Origin: Brevibacterium sp. 239c
Lineage (GTDB): Bacteria; Actinomycetota; Actinomycetes; Actinomycetales; Brevibacteriaceae
DNA length: 57,080 bases
Direction: 5' to 3'
Assembly (NCBI RefSeq): GCF_900169365.1
Contig: NZ_FXZH01000024.1
Coordinates: forward strand, 1-57,080
Shown here one piece after another: positions 26,768 through 33,715 of the stretch. A program made the position numbers and the translations under genes. How positions within the stretch are numbered: the first letter of the stretch is position 1; each line of letters starts with the position of its first letter. The notes beneath the pieces are model-generated. The model had not been told where the DNA came from and made no database searches. It saw nothing but the letters and a program-made list of their open reading frames with translations.

Positions 26768-28207
26768 TTAGGACTCCGAACCGGCGGAATGCGAGTGCGC
26801 GAAGCTGGCGGCAACCACGCCCCCCAGTGCGAATATTGCGGCTCCGATGAATAGCCACGAGAATCCAGAGGTCAGCGCCTCTGGTTGTCCGACGCCCCTG
26901 TCGACAAGCGCCGAGGTGCGAGTCGCTGCAACTGTTGACAGCACAGCGAGCCCGAGTGCGCCGCCGATCTGCTGGCTGGTGTTGACGAGACCGCCTGCGA
27001 GGCCGGCTTCACCTCCCGGTACACCTTCGACTGCAAGCTGAGTGGTGGTCACGAAGGCTCCGCCCATCCCGACTCCGATGAGAAGCGTGGGGCCGAGGAT
27101 CTGCGACACGAAGGCGGCGTCCGAGGGCGCGAAGGCGAGCCATGTGAGCCCGGATGCGAGTGTGAGGAGGAAGGCGATCAACGTGCTCCTAGACCCGAAA
27201 CGGGTGATTGCGGCGGGTGCTGCGCTCGCGATTGCGATGAGCGCCGCAGCCAAGGGCAATTGAGTCAAGCCCGCTGTGAGCGCACTGTATCCGAGGACCG
27301 ACTGCATGTAGACCGACAGGGCGAAGAAGAGAGCCATCATGGCGGCACCGAGGAGCAGCATCACGATATTGCCAACGGTCAGGCTCCGATTACGGAACAC
27401 TCTCAGCGGGATCAGGGGCTGTGCAGCGCGCCGTTCGACGATGATGGATCCTAGAATGAGGGCGCCGGTGGCTGCAGCGAGAATCAGCGTCAGCGGATGG
27501 CCTGGGCCAACTTGTTCCCAAGCGCTGAGTGCACTGACTGCGGCGATGAGAGCACCGGTGATCGTCGCCGCTCCAGGCAGATCAAGCCGATTCGATTCGA
27601 CGGCGGTGTCCGCGGTGAGCAAGAACAGGACGGCCACGATGACGACGACCCCGATCGGCACATTGACGAAGAACACCGACGACCAGCCAAAGGACGCAGT
27701 GAGGATGCCGCCGAGCAGGACTCCGGCCGCGGAACCGATTCCGGCAACCCCGCCCCAGACGCCCAGAGCGCGGGCACGTTCGCTGGGCAGGGTGAAGAGC
27801 TGCGTGAGCAGAGCCAGAGCAGCGGGTGCGAGCAGCGCCGCCGATGCTCCCTGTAGGGCACGCGCGATGATCAGCATTCCGCTCGAGACGGAGAACCCGG
27901 CGAGGGCGGATGCAAGCACGAATCCCAGCGTCCCTGTCAGGAAGAGGCGGCGGTGGCCGAATCGGTCCGCGAGGCGCCCGCCGAGGAGGAGGAACCCTCC
28001 GAACGGAAGCACATAGGCCGTGATGACCCAAGCCAGCCTTGCGGAGTCCATATGGAGTTCGGACCCGATGACGGGGAGGGCGATGTTGACGATGGATGCG
28101 TCGAGCACGACGAGGAACTGTGCCAATGCGAGGAAGCCCAATGTGAGCCAGCGTCGGCGGCTGTGAGCACTCGGCTCCGCCGAAGAAGAAACCTTGGATG
28201 CAGACAT
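26768..28207 (-). CDS. MFS multidrug exporter, DHA2 (14-TMS) family
   Basis: A 479-residue major facilitator: FLVVLDASIVNIALPVIGSE in the first helix is the DHA2 motif D1, GGRLADRFGHRRLF is motif A, and RALQGASAALLAPAALALL is motif B/C. Length and about 14 hydrophobic stretches fit EmrB/QacA-type drug:H+ antiporters. The frame is open to 28270, but ATG 28207 has GAAAGGAC eight bases upstream and begins a normal cytosolic N-terminus. It is preceded by two tiny membrane-protein genes and followed by the GMC oxidoreductase, all minus strand behind a TetR gene. Likely exports a compound sensed by that TetR. Confidence 0.9.
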   Translation of the reverse strand: MSASKVSSSAEPSAHSRRRWLTLGFLALAQFLVVLDASIVNIALPVIGSELHMDSARLAWVITAYVLPFGGFLLLGGRLADRFGHRRLFLTGTLGFVLASALAGFSVSSGMLIIARALQGASAALLAPAALALLTQLFTLPSERARALGVWGGVAGIGSAAGVLLGGILTASFGWSSVFFVNVPIGVVVIVAVLFLLTADTAVESNRLDLPGAATITGALIAAVSALSAWEQVGPGHPLTLILAAATGALILGSIIVERRAAQPLIPLRVFRNRSLTVGNIVMLLLGAAMMALFFALSVYMQSVLGYSALTAGLTQLPLAAALIAIASAAPAAITRFGSRSTLIAFLLTLASGLTWLAFAPSDAAFVSQILGPTLLIGVGMGGAFVTTTQLAVEGVPGGEAGLAGGLVNTSQQIGGALGLAVLSTVAATRTSALVDRGVGQPEALTSGFSWLFIGAAIFALGGVVAASFAHSHSAGSES

Positions 28208-28232
28208 GATCGTAGTCCTTTCGAGTAGATGC

Positions 28233-28270
28233 GTGGTTCGTGAGGGGCCGGAGGGCCCCTCACGAACCAC
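28233..28270. other. Perfect 17-bp hairpin inside the MFS operon
   Basis: Arms GTGGTTCGTGAGGGGCC (28233-28249) and its exact complement (28254-28270), loop of four bases. It lies between the small gene at 28277 and the MFS start, in the 5' leader of the MFS coding region. No T-run follows on either strand. It may attenuate, process or stabilise the mRNA. Confidence 0.6.
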
Positions 28271-28276
28271 AGTCAG

Positions 28277-28414
28277 TCAGTTCCAGAGACCGAGCATCAT
28301 GATGATGCCGAGAGTGGTGGCTCCGAAGACGATCCACCAGGCCGTCTTCTCGCCCGTCCACTGTGAACGTGTCTCAGGTGTGTCGGTACGGGTGGGGTCG
28401 GTTTGATTGGTCAT
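28277..28414 (-). CDS. 45-residue single-helix membrane protein
   Basis: From ATG 28414, with GGAGAACACC just upstream, a 45-residue protein: a polar N-terminal half rich in Thr, Asp and Pro, then WTGEKTAWW and the helix IVFGATTLGIIMMLGLW at the very end. It should sit in the cytoplasmic membrane with a short outside tail. It is the second of two tiny genes between the TetR gene and the MFS exporter. No family recognised; a small transporter partner is a reasonable guess. Confidence 0.7.
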   Translation of the reverse strand: MTNQTDPTRTDTPETRSQWTGEKTAWWIVFGATTLGIIMMLGLWN

Positions 28415-28442
28415 GGTGTTCTCCTGTTCTGTGGGATATGAG

Positions 28443-28526
28443 TTACTGCCATGCGGTGAACATCGTGAGTGCGACAAGTGCAAGCGGGATCAAGCTGATC
28501 CAGCGCATTGTGATTTCCTTGGTCAT
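28443..28526 (-). CDS. 27-residue single-helix membrane peptide
   Basis: ATG 28526 stands four bases after a textbook GGAGGAAG and opens a 27-codon frame (MTKEITMRWISLIPLALVAL, ending TMFTAWQ) with one hydrophobic helix and a positively charged start. It is first in the operon after the TetR operator at 28546. It is far too short for automatic gene callers, but the ribosome site and helix make it convincing. It may assist the MFS exporter or act as a leader peptide. Confidence 0.65.
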   Translation of the reverse strand: MTKEITMRWISLIPLALVALTMFTAWQ

Positions 28527-28545
28527 GCTTCCTCCTTCCGGAATA

Positions 28546-28565
28546 GAGTGTTCAGTCACTCACTC
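28546..28565. promoter_or_regulatory. TetR operator site 1
   Basis: GAGTG-N6-CACTCACTC, 20 bases before the first small gene of the MFS operon. The same pattern with a different N6 lies in the TetR promoter at 29172-29191. A second inverted half (GAGTG/CACTC) plus a direct repeat of ACTC suits a TetR dimer or pair of dimers. Confidence 0.7.
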
Positions 28566-28605
28566 TTGTGAGCAAGGGGCACCGACGGTTGTGGCTGTTC
28601 GTCGG

Positions 28606-29169
28606 TCAGTCGGGGTGGCGGATGCCATGGGACAGTGCGGCTGCCCATGGTGCCGGGCTCTCGTCAACACGTGCGGCGACAAGCAGGTGGCACAGCTGGC
28701 CGTATGCCACGAAGTGCTGCACTTCGTCATCATTGCCGCGCGATCGTCTCTTGGCGAAGGTTGTGATGCGTTCCAGACCCGAGCGGAGGCCCTTACCTAT
28801 CTCGGGGATGTCTGCCACTGATTGCGCGTGCACCTGCATCATGAGGAGGCGTCTGTCAGCGATGAGTTCTGCGTAGGCTCCGCCCATCGTGTGCAATATT
28901 GCCTGCGGGGTGTTGTCGGGGGAGCTGTCTGCTCCCTGTTCGACGGCTTTGAGGATCTCGTCGAAGCAGGACTCGAGGGCGGCAACGAAGAGACTCTCCT
29001 TGCTGGGGAAGAGTTTGAACACATAGGCCGGAGAGATCTTTGCGGCGTGGGCGACTTTGGCGACCGTTGTTCCGTGGAGTCCGCCGTATGAGAATTCTTC
29101 CAGGGCGGCGGCGACGACGATTGGCCGCCTCGACTCGGCGGTGGAGAGTGGTGCGCTTCGTGTTGTCAT
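28606..29169 (-). CDS. TetR-family repressor of the MFS operon
   Basis: A 187-residue TetR protein: HTH in RRPIVVAAALEEFSYGGLHG, TTVAKVAHAAKISPAYVFKL (residues 14-55), then the ligand domain with MGGAYAELIADRRLLMMQ. The frame is open to 29214, but ATG 29169 is the better start. A TTGCGA / 17 bp / TACAGT promoter ends seven bases before it and there is no ribosome site, so the mRNA is probably leaderless. The operator at 29172 covers that promoter, indicating autoregulation, and the matching site at 28546 controls the downstream genes. Confidence 0.86.
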   Translation of the reverse strand: MTTRSAPLSTAESRRPIVVAAALEEFSYGGLHGTTVAKVAHAAKISPAYVFKLFPSKESLFVAALESCFDEILKAVEQGADSSPDNTPQAILHTMGGAYAELIADRRLLMMQVHAQSVADIPEIGKGLRSGLERITTFAKRRSRGNDDEVQHFVAYGQLCHLLVAARVDESPAPWAAALSHGIRHPD

Positions 29170-29171
29170 AT

Positions 29172-29205
29172 GAGTGACTGTACACTCACTCTTTGTCGGT
29201 CGCAA
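29172..29205 (-). promoter_or_regulatory. TetR promoter with embedded operator (site 2)
   Basis: On the minus strand, -35 TTGCGA (29200-29205), a 17-bp spacer and -10 TACAGT (29177-29182), then seven bases to ATG 29169. The operator GAGTG-N6-CACTCACTC (29172-29191) has the -10 hexamer as its central N6, so the bound repressor would hide it. Confidence 0.65.
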
Positions 29206-29332
29206 GTGTGCCACTCAGATTTTCCCTGTGCTCGTGCCTTGTGCGTGTCGCCGAGGTGGTGGCGCGTCCCGCTGTGCCGGGGTGCCGCGATGCTGGGCGC
29301 CGGGGCGCCGGGGTGGCGTCGTTCGGGGCGGC

Positions 29333-29944
29333 TTATGCGGCTTCCGGACTGTGGACGAGCGGCCAGAACAATTCGTCCACGATTGAGTCGATGCGCCGGG
29401 GTTCAAGAGGGTTGAGCTCCATGAGCAAATCGTGTCTGATTAGGTCGAAGGGCATGTCGAGCACGGTCTCAGGGATGCGCTGAAGATCGATCTCGCCGCG
29501 GATGTGGGCGCGCTCGTAGATGATTCTGCCTCGTGGGCGCTGCTCGGTGCCGATGACCTTCTGTCGAACCTCCGATGGGGAAAGGCCCGAGTCGGCCAGG
29601 AGTCCCGAAAAGGCGGCCGCTGCCGCGATGGCAAAGAACCCTGCCAGGGCTTCGCTCACGGATGTCAGTTGGGCACGGAGGTCATCGCGCAGATGTCCGG
29701 TATCGGGAATGGTAATGGGGTTGTCGCTTCGGTAGTTCTCGAAGGCGGCGAGCACGAGTTCGTCTTTGTTGGCCCAACGCCTGTAGAGCACGGGTTCACT
29801 TGTCGAGGCTCGGGCAGCGACCGATGCCATCGTCAGGCGGGCGTAGCCGGTTTCGACCAGCTCGTTCCATCCGGCGGCGAGGATCGCGGACTCAAGCTGC
29901 TTGCCGTATCTGCGGCGCGCGGGTTCGGTGTGGCCGGGGGTCAT
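29333..29944 (-). CDS. TetR-family regulator divergent from the monooxygenase
   Basis: A 203-residue TetR protein: RRRYGKQLESAILAAGWNEL, then LTMASVAARASTSEPVLYRRW as the HTH (residues 12-55) and a TetR_C-type ligand domain. ATG 29944 has no ribosome site, but TAATAT lies six bases upstream, which suggests a leaderless transcript. It diverges from the flavin monooxygenase gene over a 90-bp region that holds two perfect palindromes, so it is the likely repressor of that gene and of itself. Confidence 0.87.
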   Translation of the reverse strand: MTPGHTEPARRRYGKQLESAILAAGWNELVETGYARLTMASVAARASTSEPVLYRRWANKDELVLAAFENYRSDNPITIPDTGHLRDDLRAQLTSVSEALAGFFAIAAAAAFSGLLADSGLSPSEVRQKVIGTEQRPRGRIIYERAHIRGEIDLQRIPETVLDMPFDLIRHDLLMELNPLEPRRIDSIVDELFWPLVHSPEAA

Positions 29945-29955
29945 CAGTTCATATT

Positions 29956-29973
29956 AGAAAGGATTGCCTTTCT
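29956..29973. promoter_or_regulatory. Perfect palindrome, operator A
   Basis: AGAAAGG-ATTG-CCTTTCT, 7-bp perfect arms, next to the TAATAT (-10 on the minus strand) of the TetR gene. A repressor bound here would block the TetR promoter. Confidence 0.65.
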
Positions 29974-29983
29974 TGGCAAGCGT

Positions 29984-30000
29984 GTCTATTCTCGATAGAC
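29984..30000. promoter_or_regulatory. Perfect palindrome, operator B
   Basis: GTCTAT-TCTCG-ATAGAC, 6-bp perfect arms, ending directly before ATG 30001 of a 13-codon frame (MKNFLMSEGCCDD) whose stop overlaps the monooxygenase start. It differs in sequence from operator A, so it may be a site for another factor or an RNA hairpin. Confidence 0.5.
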
Positions 30001-30034
30001 ATGAAAAACTTTCTTATGAGTGAAGGATGCTGTG

Positions 30035-31672
30035 ATGACTGAAGCAATGCGGTCGAAGGTGCAGTCGCAGCCGACGAGTGCTGTGGCGGTGCTGATCGTG
30101 GGGGCTGGTCCGACAGGTCTGACGCTGGCGTGTGAGCTCGCCCGGCGTGGGATCTCCTACCGCTTGGTTGAGAAAGCCCCGGGCCCACAGCCGGGTTCCC
30201 GGGGCAAAGGCGTCCAGCCGCGTTCACTCGAAGTCTTCGAAGATCTGGGTGTTGTCGATCGAGTGCTTGCTCATGGCCGAATGGCGATGCCGATACGATC
30301 AACGTCTCCCGATGGGCAGGTAACGTCCAGCGGATCTGTCCCGGAGCCTTTGCGAAACCGACCCGATATCCCCTATCCGGCGAGCCTGGTCACCCCCGAG
30401 TGGCGAATCGAGGAGACGCTGCGACTGCGCCTGGCGGAGCTGGGCGGTGGAGTCGAGTTCAATACCAGACTGAGCAGCTTCGAGCAGTCGGACGAGTCAG
30501 TATCAGCGGACCTCTGGGCAGGCGGTGAGGTTGAGGATGTGACTGCCCGCTGGATGGTGGCCTGCGATGGGGGCCATAGCATCGTGCGGAAGCAGGCCGG
30601 GATACCTTTCGACGGTGATACTCGTCCGGAAGTGCGCATGATCGTTGCCGACGTTGAGATTGAAGGCCTTGATCGGCAGGCGTGGCAGATGTGGCCTCAT
30701 AGCGACGGTGCCCTGAGCCTGTGCCCTCTGCCGTCAACCGAGCTGTTTCAGCTCCAGGCGAGCATCTACCCAGGGCAGGACCCGAAGCTCAATGTCGAGA
30801 ATCTGCAGGCGATCGTTGACCGACGCTCTGGTGGTGGCATTCGGATACGAACAGTCGCATGGTCGACACTGTGGCGGGCCAATGTTCGTCTCGTCGACCG
30901 CTACAACGTCGGCCGAGTCTTCCTCGCCGGCGATGCTGCTCATATTCATTCACCGGCCGGCGGCCAGGGGATGAATACGGGCATCCAAGACGCTCACAAC
31001 CTCGGCTGGAAGCTCGCAGCGGTTGACCATGGAGCCTCTCCAACTCTGTTAGACAGCTATGAAGAGGAACGGCGGCCAGTTGCAGCCAGAGTGCTCGAAC
31101 TTTCAGACGCTCGGTTGAATCAGGCACTTCATGAGAAGAGCCTGCCCTCTCGCCGAGAAGAGGCTGCTACTCAACTCGACGTTGGCTATCGCAGCTCTGG
31201 GATTGTGTGTGACGACCGTGACGAGACGTATCAATTGCGAGCCGGCGATCGCGCACCTGATGCCGCTGAGCTGGATTCGGTCGACGGCAGCCATCGCCTC
31301 TTCGACCTGACAGGTGGTGGGCGCTTTACACTGCTGAACTTCGGGGCCGAACTCTCAGCGGCAAGCTTCCCTCCTGAGATCAGGGTTCTTCGCGTTGTCG
31401 ACGATCCAACGAAGTCAGAGCAGATCGCAGATATTGGTGGGCATCTCACCGACACCTACGAGGCAGCGGACCACAGTCTGATTCTGATTCGCCCCGATGG
31501 CTACATCTCCTTCATCTCTGACACCGGCGACACCTCGACGTTGCCGGAGTGCCTCTCAGCGTGGGGCAAGCCGATTGGTGGGAAAGCTTCGGTGAAGGTG
31601 AAGCATCGAACAGCGGGGCATCCTAACGCTGCTGCACAGTTTGGCAAGGGGGTTTCGGCGCAGTCGGGTTGA
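30035..31672 (+). CDS. FAD-dependent aromatic monooxygenase (PheA/TfdB type)
   Basis: A 545-residue class A flavoprotein monooxygenase. VLIVGAGPTGLTLACELARR near residues 20-39 binds the ADP of FAD, ARWMVACDGGHSIVRKQAGI is the DG motif and VFLAGDAAHIHSPAGGQGMN the GD motif. A C-terminal thioredoxin-like region of about 120 residues follows, usual in phenol hydroxylases and polyketide hydroxylases. It hydroxylates an aromatic ring with NAD(P)H and O2. ATG 30035 is chosen for its GAAGGA site; GTG 30020 is less likely. Controlled by the divergent TetR gene. The natural substrate is unknown. Confidence 0.88.
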   Translation: MTEAMRSKVQSQPTSAVAVLIVGAGPTGLTLACELARRGISYRLVEKAPGPQPGSRGKGVQPRSLEVFEDLGVVDRVLAHGRMAMPIRSTSPDGQVTSSGSVPEPLRNRPDIPYPASLVTPEWRIEETLRLRLAELGGGVEFNTRLSSFEQSDESVSADLWAGGEVEDVTARWMVACDGGHSIVRKQAGIPFDGDTRPEVRMIVADVEIEGLDRQAWQMWPHSDGALSLCPLPSTELFQLQASIYPGQDPKLNVENLQAIVDRRSGGGIRIRTVAWSTLWRANVRLVDRYNVGRVFLAGDAAHIHSPAGGQGMNTGIQDAHNLGWKLAAVDHGASPTLLDSYEEERRPVAARVLELSDARLNQALHEKSLPSRREEAATQLDVGYRSSGIVCDDRDETYQLRAGDRAPDAAELDSVDGSHRLFDLTGGGRFTLLNFGAELSAASFPPEIRVLRVVDDPTKSEQIADIGGHLTDTYEAADHSLILIRPDGYISFISDTGDTSTLPECLSAWGKPIGGKASVKVKHRTAGHPNAAAQFGKGVSAQSG

Positions 31673-31720
31673 GCCTATGCTCGCAATTGCGAAGTTTCCT
31701 AAAGAGAGGGCAGAGCTCAG

Positions 31721-31945
31721 ATGACCACGCGTGACGAACTCCGTGCCGAAAAGGCACTGCAAGGTATGGAATTTCCTGCTTCGAAGACCCAACTCATTGA
31801 CCACGCATCGGAGCGTTCAGCGACTCCGAAGACTCTTCAGGCGTTGCACGCCTTGCCTGATCGACAGTTTGAGAACAAGGACGACGTCGTCGATGCGGTG
31901 CCACAGGAGCCGGAGGGCGACGCCTCCGGCGGTGTTCATCGCTGA
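31721..31945 (+). CDS. DUF2795-like small protein
   Basis: A 74-residue soluble protein following the DUF2795 pattern: FPASKTQLIDHASERSATP, TLQALHALPDRQFENKDDVV. Family members are small actinobacterial proteins of unknown role, often near stress genes. AAAGAGAGGGCAGAG precedes the ATG. It lies 48 bases after the monooxygenase in the same direction; a 12-bp palindrome (TCGCAATTGCGA, 31681-31692) lies between them. Confidence 0.8.
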   Translation: MTTRDELRAEKALQGMEFPASKTQLIDHASERSATPKTLQALHALPDRQFENKDDVVDAVPQEPEGDASGGVHR

Positions 31946-31979
31946 TTCGTCACGGTTCGGCTGAGCTGGTGATTACGCT

Positions 31980-32404
31980 GTCCCAATGTTTCGACAGCGT
32001 TGTTGCACAGTTCCGGGACCGACCGTTCATCATCACCGATCATGCATCACTGACGTATGACGCAGGAGTACGAAGCTGAGGTTTCTCGCGGAATTCGTCG
32101 CCCGCGGTGACCCACCCGGACTTCGAACCTGCCCCTGTCGGTTCCGACTCTGTCAGCGACATCGTCGTCACCTCAGGGACCACCGGTCTGCCAGATCGGC
32201 GCTGCATGGGTCATTCCGGATGGTGATGCTGTCGTGGAGGCGGTTGAGATCCGCGCTTACTGCCGGCACCGTGTCGCCGTGTTCAAGGTGCCGCGATTCG
32301 TCTCCGTGGTCAGCGCCGAAAAACTGCCGATGACCACTACGGGGAAGGTGCAGAAGTTCCAACTGGTCGAAGAGCATACCCGGTACCAAGGAACGCAGGC
32401 ATGA
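31980..32404 (+). pseudogene. Relic of an AMP-dependent acyl-CoA synthetase
   Basis: Three separated pieces of an adenylate-forming ligase remain in order: an N-terminal piece (VAQFRDRPFIITDHASLTYD), the P-loop region DSVSDIVVTSGTTGLPD, and the C-terminal domain IRAYCRHRVAVFKVPRFV with ELPMTTTGKVQKFQL-like sequence (EKLPMTTTGKVQKFQLVEE). Frames change between them, and the whole middle of the adenylation domain is deleted near 32190, so about 140 codons survive of a normal 500 or more. The gene is dead. It ends at TGA 32402-32404. Confidence 0.75.
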
Positions 32405-32459
32405 GCTCCGAGAATTGTCGGTGGCCCGCCTTCAGCGGGTGACGACTCTGCCGACGTTG

Positions 32460-33581
32460 TCACATCCACTTCTTCACCTTGAACACGGTATAGAGGACCA
32501 CGCCCAGACCGACCATCAGTCCGATGGCCATTGGGTAGCCGAAGGCCCAGTGGAGCTCCGGCATGTCATCGAAGTTCATCCCGTAGATCGCACCGATCAA
32601 GGTCGGAGCAAACAGGATCGCTGCCCACCCGGAGATCTTCTTCATGTCTTCGTTCTGGCGTTGGGCGACCAGAGTGGAGTTGACGTTGAGGATCTGCGAA
32701 AGGGCTTCGCGCAATTCGGCGGCCTCGGCGAGAACTCGGGTCAGATGGTCGGTGACGTCGTCGAGGTAAGCCTGCAGCTCAGTCGGGATCGCGTACTTCG
32801 CGGCACCATTGCTCAGTCGTTGGGTGAGCCGATTGAGGTGGGTGGTCGTATGAAGCACGTCGATGACTTCCTGGCTGAGCAGGTAGATCCTTTCAGCCGC
32901 AGCAGTGTCTCCACTGAAGACCTGTCGTTCGATGCCGTCTTTGTCGTCTTGAAGCCCGTCCAACACCGGGAAGTAGGTATCGACCGCCGTGTCGAGGAGG
33001 CGGTAGATGAGGGCTTCGGGCCCGAGTGCAAGCAGATCCCTGTCAGAGATCCACTGTCGTTCCTCGCTTGTGAAGTAGGCGGCCATGTCTTCAGCACGGT
33101 CCGGGATCGGTGTCCCGTCGATGAACCGATCATCCTGGCAGATGATCACGAGGACGTTGTCCTTCATCAGGAGGTGGAATTCCTTGAACTCGACCTCCTC
33201 CGCCGCGTCGATGTAGACCGCTGATTTGACGACGACGAACAGGACATCGTCGTACCGGTCGACCTTGGGGCGCTGATTGGCGTGGAACAGATCGTCAACC
33301 AGAACTGGGTGCAGTTCCCACACCGAGGCGATCTCCGCGAGCAGCTCGGGAGTGGACCGAGGGATGACGACCTGAGTGAACGCTGCCGAGGTAGGGGAGT
33401 CGTCTGTCGAATCTCGCTTTGAGAGTGCCTCGGCGAAGTCGGAAGAGGCCGATATTTCGTGTGGTTCGCTTCCCACGATCTGGCGACTGAGGAGAATCGG
33501 CTTCGGCGGTTCAGCCGTCATGCCAGTGCTGCGGTTGCGCTTGGTGATCGGTTCGGACTTGTGTCTGCGTGCTCGTGCCAT
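32460..33581 (-). CDS. corA: CorA-type magnesium/divalent cation transporter
   Basis: A 373-residue CorA protein: a long cytosolic alpha/beta and stalk domain, two C-terminal membrane helices, and the signature YGMNFDDMPE between them (near residues 337-346). GMN is the selectivity loop of the pentameric channel. The early region shows WELHPVLVDDLFHANQRPKV, also characteristic. It imports Mg2+ (possibly Co2+ or Ni2+). ATG 33581 follows a GAAAGAACC stretch. It faces away from the polymer locus and is probably independent of it. Confidence 0.9.
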   Translation of the reverse strand: MARARRHKSEPITKRNRSTGMTAEPPKPILLSRQIVGSEPHEISASSDFAEALSKRDSTDDSPTSAAFTQVVIPRSTPELLAEIASVWELHPVLVDDLFHANQRPKVDRYDDVLFVVVKSAVYIDAAEEVEFKEFHLLMKDNVLVIICQDDRFIDGTPIPDRAEDMAAYFTSEERQWISDRDLLALGPEALIYRLLDTAVDTYFPVLDGLQDDKDGIERQVFSGDTAAAERIYLLSQEVIDVLHTTTHLNRLTQRLSNGAAKYAIPTELQAYLDDVTDHLTRVLAEAAELREALSQILNVNSTLVAQRQNEDMKKISGWAAILFAPTLIGAIYGMNFDDMPELHWAFGYPMAIGLMVGLGVVLYTVFKVKKWM

Positions 33582-33715
33582 CGTGGTTCTTTCGCTCGAC
33601 TAAGACTCCAACGTAGCTGAGGGCAAAACCGGAGTCGATGGTGCACAGCACGTGGTGTCACTCACTCCTACAAACTCGCATGACCCCGGCATGCACTATC
33701 AGGCAGTGACAATCT

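Noticed and set aside
29300..29325. GGCGCC-GG-GGCGCC as the terminator of the TetR gene at 29333
   Set aside because: Short and in a very GC-rich stretch without T-run; likely chance.
31681..31692. TCGCAATTGCGA palindrome as an operator
   Set aside because: A 12-bp palindrome alone, between two genes in the same direction, with no second copy or promoter seen.
32415..33224. 269-codon plus-strand frame opposite corA
   Set aside because: Shadow of CorA; no motifs, no ribosome site, composition mirrors the CorA codons.
33656..33668. CACTCACTC upstream of corA as a third TetR operator
   Set aside because: Only the half-site is present; the GAGTG partner at six-base spacing is missing.
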